Positions 49,301-58,135 of a stretch of DNA of 64,000 nucleotides are shown piece by piece (the stretch's first letter is position 1; every line of letters begins with the position of its first letter). The notes beneath the pieces are model-generated. The model did no database searches, was not told the origin of the DNA, and worked only from the letters and a program-made list of their open reading frames with translations. Location of the stretch: positions 62,001 through 126,000 of the IMG/VR virus record IMGVR_UViG_3300027908_000020; one strand, given 5' to 3'. Origin of the DNA: a virus. The position numbers were made by a program, and so were the translations under genes.

Positions 49301-52211
49301 CAATCCGCAGACGATTGAAATACCAGCTATTCTTGAAGCAATAAATGGTTCAATTTCAAATAATGTAAATGTTATAACTTGGTTTGTATGCATTAATCAA
49401 GAAGAAGAGCTACAATTAATAGCGTCTACTGATTTTGACCCTGCAGGTTCATTTGTCTCTCAATATGCTGGTTTAGATAATACCAGATTGTTCTATGGCA
49501 TGAATCCAAATTTGTCATCACCAGCAGCATATCCAATCAGAGGAACATATTTTGGTGATTTGGTGATGAATCAGACAGATCTTGTACCAATTGCCGTTAT
49601 TGTTGCGACAACAACTTCTGTGGGCGGAACATATGTTGTTAGCTCATTAACGTATAGTGACGCAAGAAGATTTACATATCGTGGCACCGGTGGTATAGGT
49701 AATATATTTATTCTCGGCCCTAATGGTTCGTTCAGATCGTTGCCTGCCCTATCAACCTGGCTAAATCAGCTTAATAATTATGAATCAGCAACAGTTGGTA
49801 ACTCTACAATTAATCTTGTCGGAAATAGAGTACTTGTAAAAGGAGAAACTGTCATTTCCTCACCGGTAACGATAAATGTTAAAAATCCAGTATCTTTTAT
49901 AGGTGATGGCGGTGGATTTCAGGTGGCATCAGCTCAAGGAATTATAGTAACAAATGGTGTAACATTTGAAAATGTTCGATTCGATTATACATACATACCA
50001 ACTATAGGCGAGGGCTACCTAACATCAAGCTTAATTAATAGCTTTAACGCCGCAATTTATTGTGATAGTGCATCAAGTAATCAAAATATCACGATAAAAA
50101 ATTGTACATTTAACTCTTTTAACTCTAACCATTATCCATTTATTAGCTTTGAGCTTACAACAAATCAAGCAGTATTACAAAATGTTATTGTAAAAGACAA
50201 TATAATAGTTAGTAATTCCGGGACTCAGGATCTGCGTGCAGCTATTGTCATCAATAGTAAGGCACCAACTTTTTCTGCTACATTTCCTTATTTTCCCAAG
50301 TTAAATAACATTATTATAGAGAACAATCTCTGTAACAATGATCAAATGATTGCTATTACGTCATTGCGTTCTGGTGTTGTGGTTCCTGGCCCAATGGCCG
50401 CATGCACAAATGTTCGTATCACGGGTAACACCTGCGGTACCATTGGATTTCTAACATCTTATGATATTATTTCAACCAGTGATAACTCTAACTACTCTGG
50501 TATCGTTCATGATAAAGCAGACACACTTACAATCAATCATAATACCTGTAAATTTATTTCAAATATTGACGGGTATTTGGGCCAGTACATTTCATTTCAG
50601 ACGCTCGCGACATACGGTCCAGGCCTCAATGCTCCAATAAATTCTTCATTGCAGTGGGAACCGGCAACGTTTGCTGTAAGTTCTGCAACGATAACATCTC
50701 CGACATTGATGACAGTTGTTATTTCAACAACTAGTCCAAGTGCATTTACTAGTGGAACAGATATAACTATAGTTGGATTAACTGGTGGTATTACACCAAC
50801 ACATGTATACGATACACCAATAACTGTTACAGGAACAACAATAAATTCTGTTACCTTTACAGTAGCTATTTCTGGAGGATCTGGAGGTCCATCAAATACT
50901 GGATATGCTTATGTGCTATTTGATATAATTAATAACGGTACAGGGCCGTTCACAATTTCTGATAATACCTGTAACTGGATACAGGTTGGTACTTATTCGG
51001 ATATCTATGGCGGAGGAGATGGAGTTATTTCTGGTAATAGATTATTTCCATATATTCCAACATTTCTACAAAACTATACAGATACAATTTGTTCAGTTTC
51101 CCCTGTTAATGCTGCAATTATGCTAAATCCAGATAGTGGCCAACAAAATACAAATTCAATTATATCTAATAATATAATGTCAGTTAAAGTTGATTATAGT
51201 AATCCAAGTCATGTATATTACACATATGATTATGGTATATTAAGTTTTAATAATGTATCTATAATTGGAAATTCAATAAATTCAACATCCACTAATTCGT
51301 GTATGACATCATCATTAGCTAATACAATTATGATTTGTATCGGCGGTGATAGTAATATTGTTACCAATAATACTTTAACACGTGGTGCAGCTACAGGTAT
51401 TGCATCAATATCTGCATATATTAATGGAGCAGGTAATTCACCATTCTTTAATCCAGAATTTTTAGTACTTAGTCAGAATGGTACTGTAATTAACAATATA
51501 TTTGATTCGATTTATATCGATACGGCAAATACAGTATTTAATGATGCAAATATTATTTTTGGTTCTAGCGCAGAATATAATTCTAATATTAATCAGGTTT
51601 TATATACAGTTGTGCCTGTAAGCGAGCTGTTTGTGACTTCTGCAGTTAGCGCAGCTGTAGAAGCTGGCGCCGCACAAGAACCAGCGGCTCCCAACAGCAT
51701 ACAGGGTGTTCGTTCAATGAACTCTGCAATCAATTTTGGCTCCGGAGCAGGGTGTGGCTTGCTATCAAATACCACACTCAGCAAGTATGTACCTGCTGGT
51801 GCAACTTTATTGTACGCTGTTGTCGGTATAAAAGCAAATGATTTTAATGCGAATGATTTCACTCCTAGCACATCAAGTTTGTTTGGTTTAGCCGCAACAA
51901 AACAGCCCAGTGCGGCATTCACACCATCAACTATTAGTACTAGCATAGTAAGCATATATAATACTTACAGTCAAATTATTGGGTACTATCCATCAGCAGC
52001 TAAATATCCATTAACTACTGGTGCAGAACTATCAGCTTTAATAGCAAATGTTCAATATTTAGAATTAGACTTTACATCAGCAACAACAATTTTTAGTATA
52101 GGAAAAGATTCAGATATTAAAATTTATTTTGAAGCAACTAGCATAGATGCTCCAAGTACTAATACATATTTAGATGTATCACCAATAACTATAAGATATA
52201 CGTTTTCATAA
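46359..52211 (+). CDS. Giant tail fibre/baseplate protein, 1950 residues
   Basis: The N-terminus (FPAGIDSDTDLPRVDDNITS, INALRDAVFAIEANIG) is an attachment-type segment seen in long phage fibres. Middle regions repeat beta-rich modules with Asp-Gly-Tyr (DGYG) turns. Residues about 1120-1700 are a right-handed beta helix with Asn-rich turns (NNIIIENNLCNNDQ, NVRITGNTCGT). The C-terminal ~150 residues form a separate cap (SPITIRYTFS). It is the largest gene here and most likely the main host-contact fibre. The TAA at 52209 is followed at once by an in-frame ATG of the next gene. Confidence 0.75.
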   Translation: MSQFPAGIDSDTDLPRVDDNITSIGAAAINALRDAVFAIEANIGINAQGAALSIAGRLNTSLDPLGRILPSALAGLGLVYLPITDSEISPTAGIEESKLNLIYSTSTLYNLYQNLANSIAVLNGFLSLVGVKLEPHIDGTAYNHDLSAIFVDAALPMLKTLPGANVALPGTSVQNRNTTNADTLVKDISDDLLTHETANGLYPLVVGSTGTVPPEGFAHVATGLWIDTSSFAVVPQSNNSLQSFAEFVDSSSLLLLGSRTQNLFSNGVSVAARASLLTADGYGQSIVPPTPVIAYLLNVPPGPIAASPVDDINHGDDVVLFQPTAQQLSTFNIDAQFAQVSAGDLITINYGNGITAQFTVDSVKAIVSGINRTYAVRLNGKNLYSTSDGVAQINRPLYTTNKYGVLATARCPNSMGILESLIIAHPRAAMVLGNGFNTSEFDNNHYNLYLTLFANGDPTAPLSMPAVDLTGNKGATPGQYTLDAIVNNANVAFRAPGFNLRFIAFEYQGQFGIMLAESYNNAAFSIISGTVNSLGQYTSSSNSSYPANVVDNYGTGIYPIDPLGFGQIGANIASPPPATSYSSVGAAQFAPSLLFYPKRNMYYYVNGVETDLLKSDPLALNQIEDGYGDGYWPATILPSPASMAFPNRVQATYQVNLNLSTSGLGAGKTVVIQPAFPTTDPRYNFRDYGRFIIQSVSFSGCDTSNPITNIVVYDAVHATGSTPAVTSTNIPVLVYFSDDSVAFNAENVADQSSAGLPYTRFFELYVNTVGHTWAHERARFSVPGTSLANINFSDVSPKLTGYPTQIATGEFGQALELIVNSYSATTGIFVGQLVNPNAPSVNYGPLTTGKKGQPVRFYDETNVDYIDFIFNATATIPTWSSPLSIQIQVFPSLELDQESFLLSGCQVSDVTGQVSNIIDKRQYGNTSEQNFTTSALDYIAAPTRLLNENGIVRGFDEISTVGNQVQFDGGEAVVNGNILQLNPQTIEIPAILEAINGSISNNVNVITWFVCINQEEELQLIASTDFDPAGSFVSQYAGLDNTRLFYGMNPNLSSPAAYPIRGTYFGDLVMNQTDLVPIAVIVATTTSVGGTYVVSSLTYSDARRFTYRGTGGIGNIFILGPNGSFRSLPALSTWLNQLNNYESATVGNSTINLVGNRVLVKGETVISSPVTINVKNPVSFIGDGGGFQVASAQGIIVTNGVTFENVRFDYTYIPTIGEGYLTSSLINSFNAAIYCDSASSNQNITIKNCTFNSFNSNHYPFISFELTTNQAVLQNVIVKDNIIVSNSGTQDLRAAIVINSKAPTFSATFPYFPKLNNIIIENNLCNNDQMIAITSLRSGVVVPGPMAACTNVRITGNTCGTIGFLTSYDIISTSDNSNYSGIVHDKADTLTINHNTCKFISNIDGYLGQYISFQTLATYGPGLNAPINSSLQWEPATFAVSSATITSPTLMTVVISTTSPSAFTSGTDITIVGLTGGITPTHVYDTPITVTGTTINSVTFTVAISGGSGGPSNTGYAYVLFDIINNGTGPFTISDNTCNWIQVGTYSDIYGGGDGVISGNRLFPYIPTFLQNYTDTICSVSPVNAAIMLNPDSGQQNTNSIISNNIMSVKVDYSNPSHVYYTYDYGILSFNNVSIIGNSINSTSTNSCMTSSLANTIMICIGGDSNIVTNNTLTRGAATGIASISAYINGAGNSPFFNPEFLVLSQNGTVINNIFDSIYIDTANTVFNDANIIFGSSAEYNSNINQVLYTVVPVSELFVTSAVSAAVEAGAAQEPAAPNSIQGVRSMNSAINFGSGAGCGLLSNTTLSKYVPAGATLLYAVVGIKANDFNANDFTPSTSSLFGLAATKQPSAAFTPSTISTSIVSIYNTYSQIIGYYPSAAKYPLTTGAELSALIANVQYLELDFTSATTIFSIGKDSDIKIYFEATSIDAPSTNTYLDVSPITIRYTFS

Positions 52212-52733
52212 ATGATTAATATATGGACGCTAACAACAGCTAATTCTGGAATTAGAGTATCAAATTCTAATTTAATTAACACTAAAAATAGTGTACCAAT
52301 TATTGGATTATATAATCCAATTAATAGTAATACTAATATAATAATAACTAATTGTTATATTATGACATCGTCGGAAGATACAGTTGTATTAACAAATAAT
52401 TGTTGGGGAGTAATATCAACAAACAATTATTTTTCAATTAAAAGTAATAGTAATAGTGCTGTTAATAATTCTACATTCAAAATTGGTGGTAGCGTGGCAT
52501 CAACTTTTGATGGGTACAGCGGTAATGCTATATTGTATTCGATTCCAACATTACTTAGGTATGTTCAGGGTATAGTATTGACTACAACTGACACAATAAT
52601 AAATCAAGAAGATAATGTTAATATAACTTGTTATCCCGGTTCAGCTGTGGGAATTTATGTACAATCTGTCCCTGGGTCTCCCCCTACTATAACGGCATCA
52701 ATAACATGGCAAGAAGTACCTATCGGTAACTGA
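52212..52733 (+). CDS. Beta-helix protein in frame with the fibre, 173 residues
   Basis: ATG 52212 directly follows the fibre stop (TAAATG) in the same reading frame and has no SD of its own. The product is Asn/Ser/Ile/Thr-rich with beta-helix turns (SNLINTKNSVPIIG, ITNCYIMTSSEDTVV). Translation could occur by re-initiation after the fibre or by occasional read-through of TAA, which would add it as a C-terminal extension. It may be a split-off fibre tip or a fibre accessory protein. No family beyond the fold is recognised. Confidence 0.6.
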   Translation: MINIWTLTTANSGIRVSNSNLINTKNSVPIIGLYNPINSNTNIIITNCYIMTSSEDTVVLTNNCWGVISTNNYFSIKSNSNSAVNNSTFKIGGSVASTFDGYSGNAILYSIPTLLRYVQGIVLTTTDTIINQEDNVNITCYPGSAVGIYVQSVPGSPPTITASITWQEVPIGN

Positions 52734-52772
52734 TAGAAAAATATCCATTTACCCACCTAAGGAAATAAAATA

Positions 52773-53564
52773 ATGGTCACTGGAAATTTTTTCAAGAGCG
52801 ATTTATATAAAATACACGACATCGTACAAAATTCGATGACGCTGTATCCCAAGGAGCTTGTAATAGCTACTTTAAGAGATTTCTTTTCAAACGATAGTTA
52901 TTATCATTATGTACATGATCTGTGGGGATTTCCTCAAACCCCTGACTACACAGACCTGCCAGAAGATTCGGGATTCCATGATAATATTACAACAAGACTA
53001 TTCATTGGGGAAAGTTATAGATTTGATATTATCTACTACCCAGCAATTACTGTCAGACATGGTGGATCGGCCTCGGTACCAATTTCTATAAACCGTGAAG
53101 TTAATAGCGTAAAGTGGGATAATATGGTATTTGAAGACGGGTACGGGAATATAAAAACTTTTATGGTTCCAAGTTACTTTATATTTGCAGGTGCTTGGGA
53201 GGGTAGTATTAATATTGAAGTAATGGCAAGAGACCTACGAGCTAGAGATGATTTGGTAGATTTGGTGTCATTGTTGTTTGTAGATATAGCATTTAACGAT
53301 TTATATAAATCAGGACTGATTGTAAAAGGCGTATCATCAGGGGCTCCAACAGAAACAGATGACCGAAACGATAAACTTTTTAGACAAACAATTACATTAC
53401 AGATAAGATCAGAGTGGAGACGCCACGTACCCATCAATAGCGTAATAGAAATTATAAATACTAGCATAGAATTTCAGCGTACAACCCCAACATTAGGCCC
53501 AGTAGATCCGAATTTAACTATAAATACTACCCAAACTCTTGCACAACTATTGGCGAAATTGTAA
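52773..53564 (+). CDS. Probable tail-completion/terminator-type protein, 263 residues
   Basis: AAGGAA precedes ATG 52773. The product is alpha/beta with DLYKIHDIVQNSMTLYPKEL, YRFDIIYYPAITVRHG, and SINIEVMARDLRARDDLVDL. Position immediately before the sheath suits a T4 gp15- or gp3-like tail terminator/completion protein. No decisive motif is visible, so the assignment is by synteny and fold impression. Confidence 0.5.
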   Translation: MVTGNFFKSDLYKIHDIVQNSMTLYPKELVIATLRDFFSNDSYYHYVHDLWGFPQTPDYTDLPEDSGFHDNITTRLFIGESYRFDIIYYPAITVRHGGSASVPISINREVNSVKWDNMVFEDGYGNIKTFMVPSYFIFAGAWEGSINIEVMARDLRARDDLVDLVSLLFVDIAFNDLYKSGLIVKGVSSGAPTETDDRNDKLFRQTITLQIRSEWRRHVPINSVIEIINTSIEFQRTTPTLGPVDPNLTINTTQTLAQLLAKL

Positions 53565-53694
53565 ACATTATATTTTATAAATATGGGCGAGAACAACGCA
53601 TAAAAAGAGATAAATATATAACCTGCCAATAGTAATATTGCAACATATTTAGTGTAAATATAACTTAAAGGTTTAATTAGATAGAGGAATTTCA

Positions 53695-56532
53695 ATGGCC
53701 AATATACCCGGAGCTTCGAGCATAACACCAGCGGTAGTTACCAATATAGAAACTCAAACTACTGGAGTATCGGTACCAGGTGGCGTTCGCATCGCTTCTA
53801 TAATCGGCCTAGGTGCTAGAAGCGAAGTGATAGTAGCTTCAGGCATCGGTGGCGGACAAGATGGACTCAATGATACATATACATCAGCAAATGGTTCTGA
53901 TGGTAGGCATTTTACATTAGATTTTTTTCCAATAGTTTCAAATAGAACTACATTATTCCTGAACGGTATTCCTTTAGTTGGAACCGAAATCAATATAACA
54001 CCAACAACAACTTTCCCAGATAACTTTAACTACGCAGTAGATATTGAAACTGGCCACATCCTTATGCAGGCTGCATATGTTGTTGATCAGGGCGGAAGTT
54101 TCTACACTGCTGGTGCAACCAACGTAGGTATTGGTACCATTCAGATGACGCCATCTTCTTCAGCAGGAAATGGACCCAACCTTATTGATCAAAATGCACC
54201 GCAAGAAGTATGGACTATCAAGTGCATACAGGTTCAAAGAAATAATCTCAATCAACCAATTGCTGGTACAGCTAGTTTCGTTGCATTCGGTTCTGTTTCA
54301 GGTAATCTTCTTGATGGTTATGGAAACCCTGCTATCTGGATTGCAAATAACACTTTAGAGAACAACACAATCTTGTCGTTCACAATACAAGAAACAGTTG
54401 TTAATAGTACTGTTGTATCCCCATTCCGTGAGGGAGATTATTTCACAGTTGATGTAGATAGCGGAGTACTTGCAGCAAATGCAAGCTTAACCGCTACGTA
54501 CATAGCTGAACAGGATATCAATAACCCAGTGTTCTACTCAAATATTAAGGACATTGTTACGAACTTCGGTGCTACAAGCCTAGATAATACATTAACTCTC
54601 GGTTGTCAACTAGCTTTCGCTAACAGTACTCCGGGTATTATGTGTGTGGAGGCCGCTCCTTCTCTTCCAAGAAGAACATCTTATCAACTCGAAACAAATT
54701 TTCCAGCAACTTCGACAAACTGTGATGATTTCATATTGCCGTTTCCGCCCGGAGTTACACCAGACTTCAACTCTACAATAAATATCTTCGTTACCAACCC
54801 AGCCACATCAGTTGAAACACAGCTTCTTGCTAACAAAGTTCCTTTCTATACGTATACTCTAGCAAATACAGAAGTTCAGGCTGGACCAATTTGTAGCTTT
54901 ATCTTCGATGATGTTGAGGCTCCGCTTGGAAATTCATTTGCATACACTGTTGCACAATCTGTTGAAACAATCTCGTTTGCGCAAGATGGTTATCTTGATA
55001 CAGCTGGTTTAGGTCGTACATATGCTTATTTCAGCAGTGCAACACTTGGTGAATTTGATCTAACCGATGTTGGCCTAAATCTTGTTACTTTTGATACAGT
55101 TAACGGTGCAAATACTGGTGTATTCCCAATAGTTGCAGTTAACGATGGTGTAGCAACAATATATGCTAATGGAACCCCTCCATTCCCGGCATTCGTCAAC
55201 GATGCTGCAGCTCATTTCCAGGTAATAAATCCAGTGTTTGGTACTGTTGTGCCTGGTAGCGTAGGTGTTGATGGCGCCATGGTTGCTCAATCAGATCCTT
55301 CAACTGCCACATTAACCAGCGGCACCATTAATTTTAATAGCCTTGGTGGAGCTGGCTTAGTTGGATACCAGCTGCAGATAACTTCTTCCACTACATCATC
55401 AAACTTGGGATTGTATGACATCACCGGTTATAACGCAACTGGTCGTGGTACACTCACAATCGCAAAGGCCTTTGTAAGTGAACACAACATCAAATTCGAA
55501 GTACAAAATCCAAATCTAACAAGTGATTATTTGGTGCTGAACCATAACATTGTACCACAAGGGTACACTGTTAGAGTCACGATTGTTGATGAGCGCGATG
55601 CGAGCTTCTTCGATGCCGGTTGGGAATTGGCATTGGCGTCGCTAGAAACACAACAAATCGATATTCTTGTCCCGCTTCCACAGCAGACTATTTCCGTTAT
55701 TTTCCAGAATGCTCTTTCTCACTGCGAAACGATGAGCAACTTGATAAATATGAAAGAACGTGAACTGTTTATTGGAGCAATCAATGGGCTTACACCAGCT
55801 AACTTGACTGGAGCCCAGCTTGCAGCAGTTGAAAGTCTTGGACCACTTGAGGGTATCCAGGGCAATACTGAGGCCGAAATTCTTGCTGGTGATACCGAAG
55901 ACTTACTAAACTACTCGGTTTCAAATGCTTATGGAGACACATACCGATGCGTTTACTTCTACCCAGATCAGATAGTTGTCCAGGTTGGAAGTGCAAATCA
56001 AATCGTTGATGGATTCTATCTAGCAGCGGCAGCGGCAGGATACCTATCAGGTGTAAGCAATGTATCTATACCTCTTACAAACAAAGTTCTTTCAGGATTC
56101 ACTATCCTACAGAACCGTCAGTTTAATCAGCTCACATACCAGCAACTTGCAGCTGCGGGTGTAACAGCTTTAACTCCCGTAGCCGGTGGCGGTAACGTTG
56201 TGTGGGGAATAACGACCAGTCAAAGCGGCTTTGTTGAGGAACAAGAAGTTTCAATCATCTTCATCAGAGACAGAATTGCAAAGTCCTTACGAGCGGGGTT
56301 TGCGGGCTTCATTGGTATGCCGGGAACCGGCGATGTTCAGTCCAATCTTATGGCAAGAGCATTCGCACTATTCAACTCTTTCATTAGTCAGCAACTCATA
56401 ACAGCATTCCAAAACCTTGTGGTCGCTCAGGATGCGGTGGAACCAAGACAATGGAATATAACGGCCAGTGTGAGCCCGATTTACCCCCTTAATTGGGTTT
56501 ACATTAAGGTTGGTGTGGGTGTATTAACATAA
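53695..56532 (+). CDS. Contractile tail sheath protein, 945 residues
   Basis: AGAGG precedes ATG 53695. The C-terminal ~110 residues have the conserved sheath end: VSIIFIRDRIAKSLRAGFAG, then FALFNSFISQQLITAFQNLV, then ITASVSPIYPLNWVYIKVGV. The N-terminus (PGASSITPAVVTNIETQTTG) also fits. At 945 residues it is longer than many sheaths because of inserted domains, one (about 130-258, VDQGGSFYTAG to FREGDYFTVDV) shared with the intein-split protein. It assembles around the tube and contracts during infection. The tube gene follows after an HNH insertion. Confidence 0.85.
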   Translation: MANIPGASSITPAVVTNIETQTTGVSVPGGVRIASIIGLGARSEVIVASGIGGGQDGLNDTYTSANGSDGRHFTLDFFPIVSNRTTLFLNGIPLVGTEINITPTTTFPDNFNYAVDIETGHILMQAAYVVDQGGSFYTAGATNVGIGTIQMTPSSSAGNGPNLIDQNAPQEVWTIKCIQVQRNNLNQPIAGTASFVAFGSVSGNLLDGYGNPAIWIANNTLENNTILSFTIQETVVNSTVVSPFREGDYFTVDVDSGVLAANASLTATYIAEQDINNPVFYSNIKDIVTNFGATSLDNTLTLGCQLAFANSTPGIMCVEAAPSLPRRTSYQLETNFPATSTNCDDFILPFPPGVTPDFNSTINIFVTNPATSVETQLLANKVPFYTYTLANTEVQAGPICSFIFDDVEAPLGNSFAYTVAQSVETISFAQDGYLDTAGLGRTYAYFSSATLGEFDLTDVGLNLVTFDTVNGANTGVFPIVAVNDGVATIYANGTPPFPAFVNDAAAHFQVINPVFGTVVPGSVGVDGAMVAQSDPSTATLTSGTINFNSLGGAGLVGYQLQITSSTTSSNLGLYDITGYNATGRGTLTIAKAFVSEHNIKFEVQNPNLTSDYLVLNHNIVPQGYTVRVTIVDERDASFFDAGWELALASLETQQIDILVPLPQQTISVIFQNALSHCETMSNLINMKERELFIGAINGLTPANLTGAQLAAVESLGPLEGIQGNTEAEILAGDTEDLLNYSVSNAYGDTYRCVYFYPDQIVVQVGSANQIVDGFYLAAAAAGYLSGVSNVSIPLTNKVLSGFTILQNRQFNQLTYQQLAAAGVTALTPVAGGGNVVWGITTSQSGFVEEQEVSIIFIRDRIAKSLRAGFAGFIGMPGTGDVQSNLMARAFALFNSFISQQLITAFQNLVVAQDAVEPRQWNITASVSPIYPLNWVYIKVGVGVLT

Positions 56533-56544
56533 AGTTTAGTTGTA

Positions 56545-56587
56545 TTGACACAATATTCTTTATGGTTAAATTGCTCCGTAGGAGCAA
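56545..56587 (+). promoter_or_regulatory. Promoter overlapping an SD-hiding hairpin before the HNH gene
   Basis: TTGACA (56545-56550), 16-base spacer, TAAATT (56567-56572; weak -10). TTGCTCC (56571-56577), loop GTA, GGAGCAA (56581-56587) form a perfect 7-bp hairpin that covers the GGAG SD. The predicted transcription start (about 56579) is in the loop, so the gene's own transcript would lack the 5' arm. Confidence 0.65.
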
Positions 56588-56595
56588 AAGTAAAA

Positions 56596-57384
56596 ATGCC
56601 AAAGAAGATTCCGCTAACAGACGAGTTTATACAGCAAGTCAAGCAGCTATATGATCAAGATTTAGGCGCGCGGAAGATAGCAAAAAATCTAGGCGTGACC
56701 AGAGATCTAGTACAAAATGCGTATAAAGTACTTGGCCTATATAATATAGGAAGACTAAAACCAAGAACTGCTTACAAAGCCAAAGAAAAACGCTGCAAAC
56801 GTTGTGAACAAGTAAAGGTGGTTAAGGAATTTAGGAAGCGTTTTAATACCAAAACTGGTCGGACCTCTTATGAAGTATATTGCTTACTATGTGAAAAAGA
56901 CTATAACAGTGAAAAATATTACGAAGATTTAGAAACATCCAGAGCATATATGCGCGAGTGGAACAAAAATAATCGTAAAACTATAAACGCCTACGAATCA
57001 AATCGCACCAAATCAGACATTAATTTCAAATTACGCAAACGAGTCTCATCCTCAATTTATCAAGCGCTGCTGCGTACTAATAACAGAAAAACTGGTTCAA
57101 TATTAAAATATCTTCCATATCCTATAAAACAATTAAGAAGGCATCTTGAAGCGCAGTTTGAACTATGGATGACATGGGAAAATTTTGGGAAATACGAAAG
57201 CAAAACTTGGAATGATAACGATACAGCAACCCAGACTTGGAATATTGATCATATAATTCCTCAATCGAAACTTCCATATACAAGCATGGAAGATGATAAT
57301 TTTAAGAAGTGTTGGGCATTGGAAAATTTAAGACCTTTATCTGCAAAACAAAATATTTTAGACGGAAACAGAAGAATTGTATAA
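56596..57384 (+). CDS. HNH homing endonuclease between sheath and tube genes
   Basis: The start is ATG 56596. The 262-residue product has an N-terminal HTH (ARKIAKNLGVTRDLVQNAYK), a zinc ribbon (KRCKRCEQVKVVKEF, CLLCEKDYN), a basic linker, and an HNH core NIDHIIPQSKLPYTSMEDD, then CWALENLRPLSAKQNILDGN, with the usual His, Asn and final Asn/Lys. It separates the tail sheath and tail tube genes, normally adjacent in contractile-tail phages. Own promoter and SD-hiding hairpin lie upstream. Confidence 0.9.
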   Translation: MPKKIPLTDEFIQQVKQLYDQDLGARKIAKNLGVTRDLVQNAYKVLGLYNIGRLKPRTAYKAKEKRCKRCEQVKVVKEFRKRFNTKTGRTSYEVYCLLCEKDYNSEKYYEDLETSRAYMREWNKNNRKTINAYESNRTKSDINFKLRKRVSSSIYQALLRTNNRKTGSILKYLPYPIKQLRRHLEAQFELWMTWENFGKYESKTWNDNDTATQTWNIDHIIPQSKLPYTSMEDDNFKKCWALENLRPLSAKQNILDGNRRIV

Positions 57385-57436
57385 TATTTTGTTATATAGT
57401 TAGTAGACTTAACATCTAATTCTATAGGAAATTATA

Positions 57437-58057
57437 ATGCCACTCGCTTCAGGTTATCCGCAGACAGGTTCAATTCTCGAAGGCTCTAATGGGCAAGATC
57501 GTACCGGTACTGCAATTTCGACTAATATAGTCATACAGGTTAATAACACGCCTGTAGGAGCTATACAAACCCTATCTATACGAGAACAAAGAACAATTAC
57601 CATGGTAGACGAAGTTGGAACTGATGGTCACATCGATAGCGTGCCAACAAAGTCTACAGATATTTCTGGCGAATGTCGCAGAATTAGATATGACTTACTA
57701 AGAGTTGGACCAGCGTTCAGCAGAGACTTTTTCCACGTAGCATCACAAAGAATTCCATTTGATATTGTTATCATAGATAAATGGAATGGTGATGGAAGCA
57801 ATGCTATTATAACAACAATTAAAAATGTATGGATTCAATCGATAGGTTATGCTTATAATGCAGATAATTGGCTAATTATTGATGATATGTCTTGGGTAGC
57901 TGAAAATATTTCCAGTACCTTGAATGGTGGCCTTGCTGCAACAAGCGGCCCAAGAGGATTTACCTTGCAAAATGATGCTGTAGAGCAATCCACAGATGTA
58001 GGATCTTTTAGAGGAAGTCTAAGTGCGCCAGGACTCATCAATGAGTTCTTCCAGTAA
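57437..58057 (+). CDS. Tail tube protein, 206 residues
   Basis: TAGGA precedes ATG 57437. Beta-rich product with IVIQVNNTPVGAIQTLSIRE near the N-terminus, DEVGTDGHIDSVPTKSTDIS, and KNVWIQSIGYAYNADNWLII, the pattern of SPO1/phiKZ-like tube proteins. Length near 200 residues and position between sheath and chaperones agree. It polymerises as the inner tail tube under the sheath. Confidence 0.8.
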   Translation: MPLASGYPQTGSILEGSNGQDRTGTAISTNIVIQVNNTPVGAIQTLSIREQRTITMVDEVGTDGHIDSVPTKSTDISGECRRIRYDLLRVGPAFSRDFFHVASQRIPFDIVIIDKWNGDGSNAIITTIKNVWIQSIGYAYNADNWLIIDDMSWVAENISSTLNGGLAATSGPRGFTLQNDAVEQSTDVGSFRGSLSAPGLINEFFQ

Positions 58058-58104
58058 CGGTTAAAATAATAGTTATTTAACTATGGGACCGAATTGATAT
58101 ATTA

Positions 58105-58131
58105 TTCCTTGTAAGAAACTATTTCAAGGAA
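58105..58131 (+). promoter_or_regulatory. SD-hiding hairpin before the tail chaperone
   Basis: TTCCTTG (58105-58111) pairs with CAAGGAA (58125-58131) around a 13-base loop. The 3' arm contains the AAGGA SD of the ATG at 58136. TATATT (58098-58103) upstream would place a start near 58110, at the end of the 5' arm, but has no clear -35. Confidence 0.5.
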
Positions 58132-58135
58132 AATA

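Noticed and set aside
765-53583. T4-late-type TATAAATA boxes at 765, 19743 and 53576 before virion genes
   Set aside because: The same octamer occurs inside coding sequence (near 4351 and 5400) and is expected by chance in AT-rich DNA; no second element supports it.
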